From Ga0077548 sp035440445 (GTDB taxonomy: Bacteria; Pseudomonadota; Alphaproteobacteria; Rhizobiales; Xanthobacteraceae), in assembly GCA_035440445.1 (NCBI GenBank), contig DAORMJ010000011.1, positions 62,001 to 126,000 of the forward strand: a DNA stretch of 64,000 bases, in the 5' to 3' direction. A model generated the notes under the pieces. It searched no databases and was not told where the DNA came from. It saw only the letters and a program-made list of their open reading frames with translations. This document shows, one piece after another, positions 59,966-64,000 of the stretch. The translations under genes and the position numbers were made by a program. Position 1 is the stretch's first letter. Each line of letters opens with the position of its first letter.

Positions 59966-60808
59966 TTGAGCCAGCGCTTTTTTGATTGAAAGAAGATCCT
60001 GCCACGCGAGCTTTTTATGCGCGGGCGAGCGCAAGAGATAGGCCGGGTGGAACAGCGCGATGGCTTTGATCTTGCGCGTGCCGGTGTCGTAATCGAACCA
60101 GCGCCCGCGCGAGCGTGTGATGCCTTCGCGCACTTCCAGCAGCGTTGTGGCTGAAGGCCCGCCGAGACAGACCAGAATATCCGGGTTCACGAGTTCGATC
60201 TGCCGCTTGATGAAGGGCAGGCAGATCGCGGATTCCTGTGGCGTCGGCGTGCGGTTTCCCGGCGGCCGCCAAGGAATGATGTTCGCGATGTAAACCGACG
60301 TGCGGTCGAGATCAATCGCGGCCATCATGCGGTCGAGCAGTTTGCCCGAGCGTCCGACGAAAGGCAGTCCCTCGCGGTCTTCATCCGCGCCGGGTGCCTC
60401 GCCGACAAACATGATGCGTGTTTGCGGATTGCCGTCTGCGAACACCGTCCGCATGGCGGTGGTTTTCAGGGCGCATCCCGCAAACGATTCCAGCGCGGCG
60501 CGCAGTTCGTCCAATGAATTCGCGCCGGCTGCGAGTTTTCCCGCATCGCGGATCGCGGCATCGGGTGCCGCAGGCTGCGCACCATTCCGCGCAGCGGATT
60601 GGGAGCCCAGCGCCGGTGCTTGGCTGCCGAAAGGTTTCGGCGCTTCCCGCTTCTGCGTATCGCGTTTGGGAACTTCGAACTGATAGCCTTCGACGACGGG
60701 TGCGGGGGCCTCGAGCCGGTTCGGCGCGGTCTCGTCGAGCGCAATATCCACGCCGCTTTCGGCGTAGAAACGCAGCACCTCGAGCGGATGGAGCGGAGCG
60801 TCGGACAT
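59963..60808 (-). CDS. Uracil-DNA glycosylase, family 4-like
   Basis: This 281-residue repair enzyme removes uracil from DNA. It has a conserved motif A GEAPGADEDREGLPFVG and a final motif ALFHPAYLLRSPAHKKL. Cysteines near GCALKTTA and in ICLPF and ILVCLGG are consistent with an iron-sulfur cluster, but the first usual C-x2-C pair has only one Cys. A low-complexity Pro/Ala region (residues ~35-95) precedes the catalytic part. I chose the ATG at 60808 (MSDAPLHPLEV). It is divergent from the ETF-QO gene with an inverted repeat between. Confidence 0.9.
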   Translation of the reverse strand: MSDAPLHPLEVLRFYAESGVDIALDETAPNRLEAPAPVVEGYQFEVPKRDTQKREAPKPFGSQAPALGSQSAARNGAQPAAPDAAIRDAGKLAAGANSLDELRAALESFAGCALKTTAMRTVFADGNPQTRIMFVGEAPGADEDREGLPFVGRSGKLLDRMMAAIDLDRTSVYIANIIPWRPPGNRTPTPQESAICLPFIKRQIELVNPDILVCLGGPSATTLLEVREGITRSRGRWFDYDTGTRKIKAIALFHPAYLLRSPAHKKLAWQDLLSIKKALAQ

Positions 60809-60854
60809 GGCCCGGAAATGAAGTCCAAATGGCCGCGACGTCAATGACAAGCTC

Positions 60855-60895
60855 GTTGTAATTGGTCCAAAAAACAGGGAAAACACCGTTACAAC
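60855..60895. promoter_or_regulatory. Inverted repeat in the udg / ETF-QO divergent region
   Basis: GTTGTAA (60855-60861) and TTACAAC (60889-60895) are inverted copies separated by 27 bases, in the 212-base divergent promoter region. They may bind one regulator that controls both genes. Confidence 0.35.
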
Positions 60896-61020
60896 AAGGA
60901 ATTTTCCTCGCTTGCTGCGGCAAGAGGCGGAGAAGGAACGACGATTAATCAGAACACAACAGAGCGGCTATTCGGCAACTTTTTCACGAGTTCTTTTAAA
61001 CCGGCCGAAAAGGAACGACG

Positions 61021-62688
61021 ATGGCCGAAGAAAATCAGGAACTGCCCGCCCGCGAGGCGATGGAATTCGATGTCGTGATCGTGGGCGCAGGTCCTTCGGG
61101 GCTGGCAGCCGCCATCAAGCTCAAGCAGCTCTCACCGGAGGCGACCGTGGTCGTGCTGGAGAAGGGCTCCGAGGTCGGCGCGCATATTCTCTCCGGCGCG
61201 GTGGTCGATCCGATCGGGCTCGACCGTCTCATTCCCGACTGGCGCGAAGACGACAGCGCGCCGCTGAAGACCGAAGTGAAGGACGATCACTTCTATTACA
61301 TGACCAAGACCGGCGCGATCCGCGTGCCGAATTTCCTGATGCCGCCGCTGATGAACAATCACGGCAACTACATCGTCTCGCTCGGCAACGTGTGCCGCTG
61401 GCTTGCCGGCCGCGCCGAGGCACTGGGCGTCGAGATTTATCCGACTTTCGCTGCCTCCGAAGTGCTGTTCGACGAGAACGGTGCGGTGAAAGGGGTCGCG
61501 ACCGGCGACAAGGGCATCGGCCGCGATGGCAAGCCGACTTCGCATTTCGAACGCGGCATAGAGCTGCACGGCAAATACACGCTCTTCGCGGAAGGTGCGC
61601 GCGGCAGCCTGTCGAAGCAACTGATCGCGAAGTTCGGCCTCGACAAAAATTCCGAGCCGCAGAAATTTGGCATCGGCCTGAAAGAACTCTGGAAGGTTGC
61701 ACCCGATAAGCATAAGCCGGGACTCGTGCAGCATTCCTTCGGCTGGCCGCTCGACAACCAGACCGGTGGCGGCTCGTTCCTCTATCACATGGAAGACGAG
61801 CAGGTGATGGTCGGCTTCGTCGTCCATCTGAATTACAAGAACCCTTACATCGGCCCGTTCGAAGAGTTTCAGCGCTTCAAGACGCATCCCTCGGTGCGCG
61901 GCACCTTCGAGGGCGGCAAGCGCATTTCCTATGGCGCGCGCGCGATCACCGAAGGCGGTTTTCAGTCGGTGCCGAAGCTCGTGTTTCCCGGCGGCGCGCT
62001 GGTTGGCTGCGCGGCCGGCTTCGTCAATGTTCCGCGCATCAAGGGCTCGCACAACGCGGTCCTGACCGGCATCATGGCAGCGGAAGATGTTGCGAAGGCG
62101 CTGGAAGCAGGCCGCCAGCGCGACGAGCTCACGGGATACGAAGAAGGTTGGCGCGGCTCGCAAGTTGGCGCGGACCTGAAGAAGGTGCGCAACGTCAAGC
62201 CGCTGTGGTCGAAGTTCGGCCTCTATCTCGGCATGATGCTCGGCGGCTTCGATATGTGGACGAACCAGCTGTTCGGCATCTCGCTCTTCGGCACGCTGAA
62301 GCATGGCAAGACCGACGCGCAGTCGCTGGATCCCGCCTCGGAGCATCAGAAGATCGATTATCCCAAGCCCGATGGCGTGCTGACCTTCGACAAACTCGGC
62401 TCGGTGTTCATCTCCAACACCAACCACGAAGAAAACCAGCCGATCCACCTCAAGGTGAAGGACATGGAGCTCCAGAAGAAATCGGAGCACGATGTCTATG
62501 CCGGTCCTTCGAACCGCTATTGCCCGGCCGGCGTCTATGAGTGGATCGAGGAGGCGGACGGCCCGCGCTTCCAGATCAACGCGCAGAACTGCGTCCATTG
62601 CAAGACTTGCGACATCAAGGATCCGAACCAGAACATCAACTGGACCACGCCTGAAGGCGGCGGCGGACCGAACTACCCGAATATGTAA
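61021..62688 (+). CDS. Electron transfer flavoprotein-ubiquinone oxidoreductase
   Basis: This 555-residue membrane-associated enzyme passes electrons from acyl-CoA dehydrogenases via ETF to ubiquinone. The FAD site is FDVVIVGAGPSGLAAAIKL near the start. The 4Fe-4S cluster is bound by Cys in CPAGVYEW (upstream) and CVHCKTCDIKDPNQNINW near the end. The C-terminal ending WTTPEGGGGPNYPNM is characteristic. ETF subunit genes are not in the window. It is preceded by a 212-base intergenic region. Confidence 0.96.
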   Translation: MAEENQELPAREAMEFDVVIVGAGPSGLAAAIKLKQLSPEATVVVLEKGSEVGAHILSGAVVDPIGLDRLIPDWREDDSAPLKTEVKDDHFYYMTKTGAIRVPNFLMPPLMNNHGNYIVSLGNVCRWLAGRAEALGVEIYPTFAASEVLFDENGAVKGVATGDKGIGRDGKPTSHFERGIELHGKYTLFAEGARGSLSKQLIAKFGLDKNSEPQKFGIGLKELWKVAPDKHKPGLVQHSFGWPLDNQTGGGSFLYHMEDEQVMVGFVVHLNYKNPYIGPFEEFQRFKTHPSVRGTFEGGKRISYGARAITEGGFQSVPKLVFPGGALVGCAAGFVNVPRIKGSHNAVLTGIMAAEDVAKALEAGRQRDELTGYEEGWRGSQVGADLKKVRNVKPLWSKFGLYLGMMLGGFDMWTNQLFGISLFGTLKHGKTDAQSLDPASEHQKIDYPKPDGVLTFDKLGSVFISNTNHEENQPIHLKVKDMELQKKSEHDVYAGPSNRYCPAGVYEWIEEADGPRFQINAQNCVHCKTCDIKDPNQNINWTTPEGGGGPNYPNM

Positions 62689-62697
62689 GGGCGTGCG

Positions 62698-63060
62698 ATG
62701 CTGTGGCTGGCTGCGGGATTGATGGTCGTCGCTGGAGTGATGCACTCTTATCTCGGCGAACGCGCCTTTCTTCCGCGGTTACTTGCAGTGCAGGGACTCC
62801 CGCTCTTGCGGCGCGACCGCGGCTTCACCGAGCGCGTGATCCGCGCGGTTTGGCACCTTGCAAGCATCTATTGGTGGTTTGCGGCGGCCGTGCTCGCGAT
62901 CATCGCGGCACAGCCGGCAAACCCGCTGCGGGCGATTGCGCTGACGCTTTCGGCGACGATTTTACTGACCGCGCTGGCCTGCATCTATTGCGGCTGGCGG
63001 CATCCGGCGATTGCGATTTTTCTCGCGGCGGGCGCGCTGACGGGCTACGCGGCTTTCTGA
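62698..63060 (+). CDS. Small integral membrane protein of unknown function
   Basis: This 120-residue protein has four hydrophobic helices, including AAGLMVVAGVMHSYLGER at the start and LACIYCGWRHPAIAIFLAAGA near the end. It starts 9 bases after the ETF-QO stop and is probably co-transcribed with it. Family assignment is not possible by eye. The 3' end abuts the convergent membrane protein gene at 63062. Confidence 0.7.
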   Translation: MLWLAAGLMVVAGVMHSYLGERAFLPRLLAVQGLPLLRRDRGFTERVIRAVWHLASIYWWFAAAVLAIIAAQPANPLRAIALTLSATILLTALACIYCGWRHPAIAIFLAAGALTGYAAF

Positions 63061-63061
63061 T

Positions 63062-63526
63062 CTAGCCAAACAAATAATCTTCCGGCTTCATCGCGTGGCG
63101 GATGGCTTCCACGATGAGCCAGCCCAGCACGACACCGAGAAAGTCGGGCGCGAGATCGGCAATCCGTGCGTAGTGCCCGGCAACCGTGGCTTGCGCGAAT
63201 TCCCATCCGAGCGCGACGAGCATGGTGAGAAGCGCTGCCAGCCACCAGCGCTTCCACTTGTAGGCGACGACGCCCAGCACCATCAGCAGCGCGCAGCCCG
63301 CTATGTGCAGCGGCTTGTACAGCGACCACTCGATTGCGGCCCAGCTATAGTCCCAGTTGAATTCGTAGGCCTTGCGGCCGTAGGGCGCGTGATACGCGAT
63401 CATCAGCGAAGCCGCAGCCAGCATCCAGAACGGAAGCTGCCGGATCACCTCGATGTCCAGCGCCCGCCGCCAAAGCGGTTTGGGCGGAAGCGAGGCTTGG
63501 GCGTCGTGTTGTTTCCGTTGCGGCAT
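63062..63526 (-). CDS. VanZ-like integral membrane protein
   Basis: This protein of about 154 residues has three or four helices. Its pattern is VanZ-like: KPLHIAGCALLMVLGVVAYKW, then LVALGWEFAQATVAGHYARIADLAPDFLGVVLGWLIVEA. The conserved Glu and Gln in the WEFAQ motif correspond to the usual IE-x-Q of VanZ-like proteins. I chose the start ATG at 63526 (MPQRKQHDAQ); the frame extends upstream antisense to the next gene and is not coding. The role is unknown, with no glycopeptide resistance genes nearby. Confidence 0.65.
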   Translation of the reverse strand: MPQRKQHDAQASLPPKPLWRRALDIEVIRQLPFWMLAAASLMIAYHAPYGRKAYEFNWDYSWAAIEWSLYKPLHIAGCALLMVLGVVAYKWKRWWLAALLTMLVALGWEFAQATVAGHYARIADLAPDFLGVVLGWLIVEAIRHAMKPEDYLFG

Positions 63527-63587
63527 TTCGGACAAGGTGGACTTGATCTGGATTTCGCGGTCTAGAATAGGAAAAGGGGAAACGCCA

Positions 63588-64000
63588 ATGAATCTTTCTT
63601 CATCCGCTGCCCAGTCGCTCGCCAAATGGCATGATATGATCGCGAAGCGCGAGCTCTCCGATCTTGAGCAGATCGTCGCCGAAGATGCGGTGTTCCGCTC
63701 GCCGGTCGCAAACACGCCTTATCCCGGCAAGCAGGTGGTTTGCATCGTGCTGCGCGGTGCGATGAAGGTGTTTGAAAATTTTGCCTATCATCGCGAACTC
63801 CATGACGGTGCCGACAGCGCCTGTCTCGAATTCTCAGCGACGGTCGGCGACAAGGCGCTGAAGGGAATCGATCTCATCAAGTTCGACCAGAGCGGCAAGA
63901 TTGCCGAGTTCGAGGTGATGGTCCGTCCGCTTACCGGCGTGATGGCGCTGGGCGAGGCGATGAAGGCGACCGTAGGGCCCGCGATCAAGGCAGCACTGGA
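63588..64000 (+). CDS. NTF2/SnoaL-like protein, truncated at window end
   Basis: From ATG 63588 (ribosome site AAAAGGGGAAA just upstream) the frame is open for 137 codons to the window edge. It reads MNLSSSAAQSLAKWHDMI..., with ELSDLEQIVAEDAVFRSPV and the later FSATVGDKALKGIDLIKFDQSGKIAEFEV. This pattern matches NTF2-like/SnoaL-like small cone-shaped proteins that bind or isomerise small molecules. Function and the C-terminus are not determinable here. Confidence 0.75.
   Translation, partial: MNLSSSAAQSLAKWHDMIAKRELSDLEQIVAEDAVFRSPVANTPYPGKQVVCIVLRGAMKVFENFAYHRELHDGADSACLEFSATVGDKALKGIDLIKFDQSGKIAEFEVMVRPLTGVMALGEAMKATVGPAIKAAL

Noticed and set aside
61132..62745. Long open frame antisense to the ETF-QO gene
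   Set aside because: ETF-QO is a clear family member with its FAD and 4Fe-4S motifs; the antisense frame has no domain.
1..64000. Prophage, transposon, CRISPR array, rRNA, tRNA or toxin-antitoxin
   Set aside because: I found no transposase, integrase, terminase, regularly spaced repeats, rRNA or tRNA pattern anywhere in the window.

Overview
The window is a GC-rich chromosomal segment from an alphaproteobacterium, most likely a Hyphomicrobiales (Rhizobiales) member close to Bradyrhizobiaceae/Xanthobacteraceae. Evidence: the atpI-atpB-atpE-atpF'-atpF order with split b/b' subunits, hisS-hisZ-hisG, ribF-ileS-lspA-M16-M16, smc-dsbA-dciA/mutY, a CcrM-type GANTC methyltransferase, a GAAC-N7-GAAC LexA-type box, and a Bradyrhizobium-style intergenic palindrome. 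It looks like a draft or metagenome assembly: there are three 10-base runs of N (15952, 43904, 45012) and a one-base frameshift in the essential gene ileS.

Layout. 1-6743: end of groEL, a DctPQM TRAP transporter operon, then an HPP membrane protein, a YdjC/NaxD/HpnK-type deacetylase and a GT2 glycosyltransferase, with a divergent GtrA flippase. 6736-12423: hisG, hisZ, hisS, a DUF1304 membrane protein, a repeat element and a sigma-54-type activator. 12642-19232: omega-amino acid aminotransferase, a bis-heme ferric-reductase-like protein with a Tat-exported dioxygenase-like protein, a degenerate EAL protein, a HAD hydrolase, an orphan CheZ/CheY pair and a MaoC hydratase. 19409-22517: an orphan TTT/Bug binding protein, a flavoprotein and a convergent GntR regulator, with a candidate operator.

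22653-31792: ribF, ileS (frameshifted), lspA, an unknown secreted protein, an active/inactive M16 peptidase pair and a lipoprotein. 31989-41016: the F0 ATP synthase operon, smc, a DsbA-like oxidoreductase, dciA, mutY and ridA. 41116-49139: a transglutaminase-like protein, a YbaL-type antiporter, ccrM (clipped by two gaps), a VOC protein plus a radical SAM protein behind a LexA-type box, an exported RidA, a GT2 enzyme and a MarR-GNAT fusion.

49159-64000: two tandem HPF/RaiA plus cold-shock fusion proteins, NDH-2, moaB, a YpfJ-type zinc peptidase, rnhB, a GT-C glycosyltransferase, the cyanide-insensitive quinol oxidase CioAB, an NCS2 purine permease, a family-4-like uracil-DNA glycosylase, ETF-QO, two small membrane proteins and a truncated NTF2-like protein. 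The content is mainly housekeeping (translation, energy, DNA repair) with metabolic accessories. I see no phage, transposase, CRISPR array, rRNA or tRNA. The most interesting leads are the SOS-box-controlled radical SAM/VOC operon, the GT2-deacetylase-GtrA aminosugar module, the HPF-cold-shock tandem, and the clusters of GANTC sites in intergenic hairpins beside a resident CcrM.
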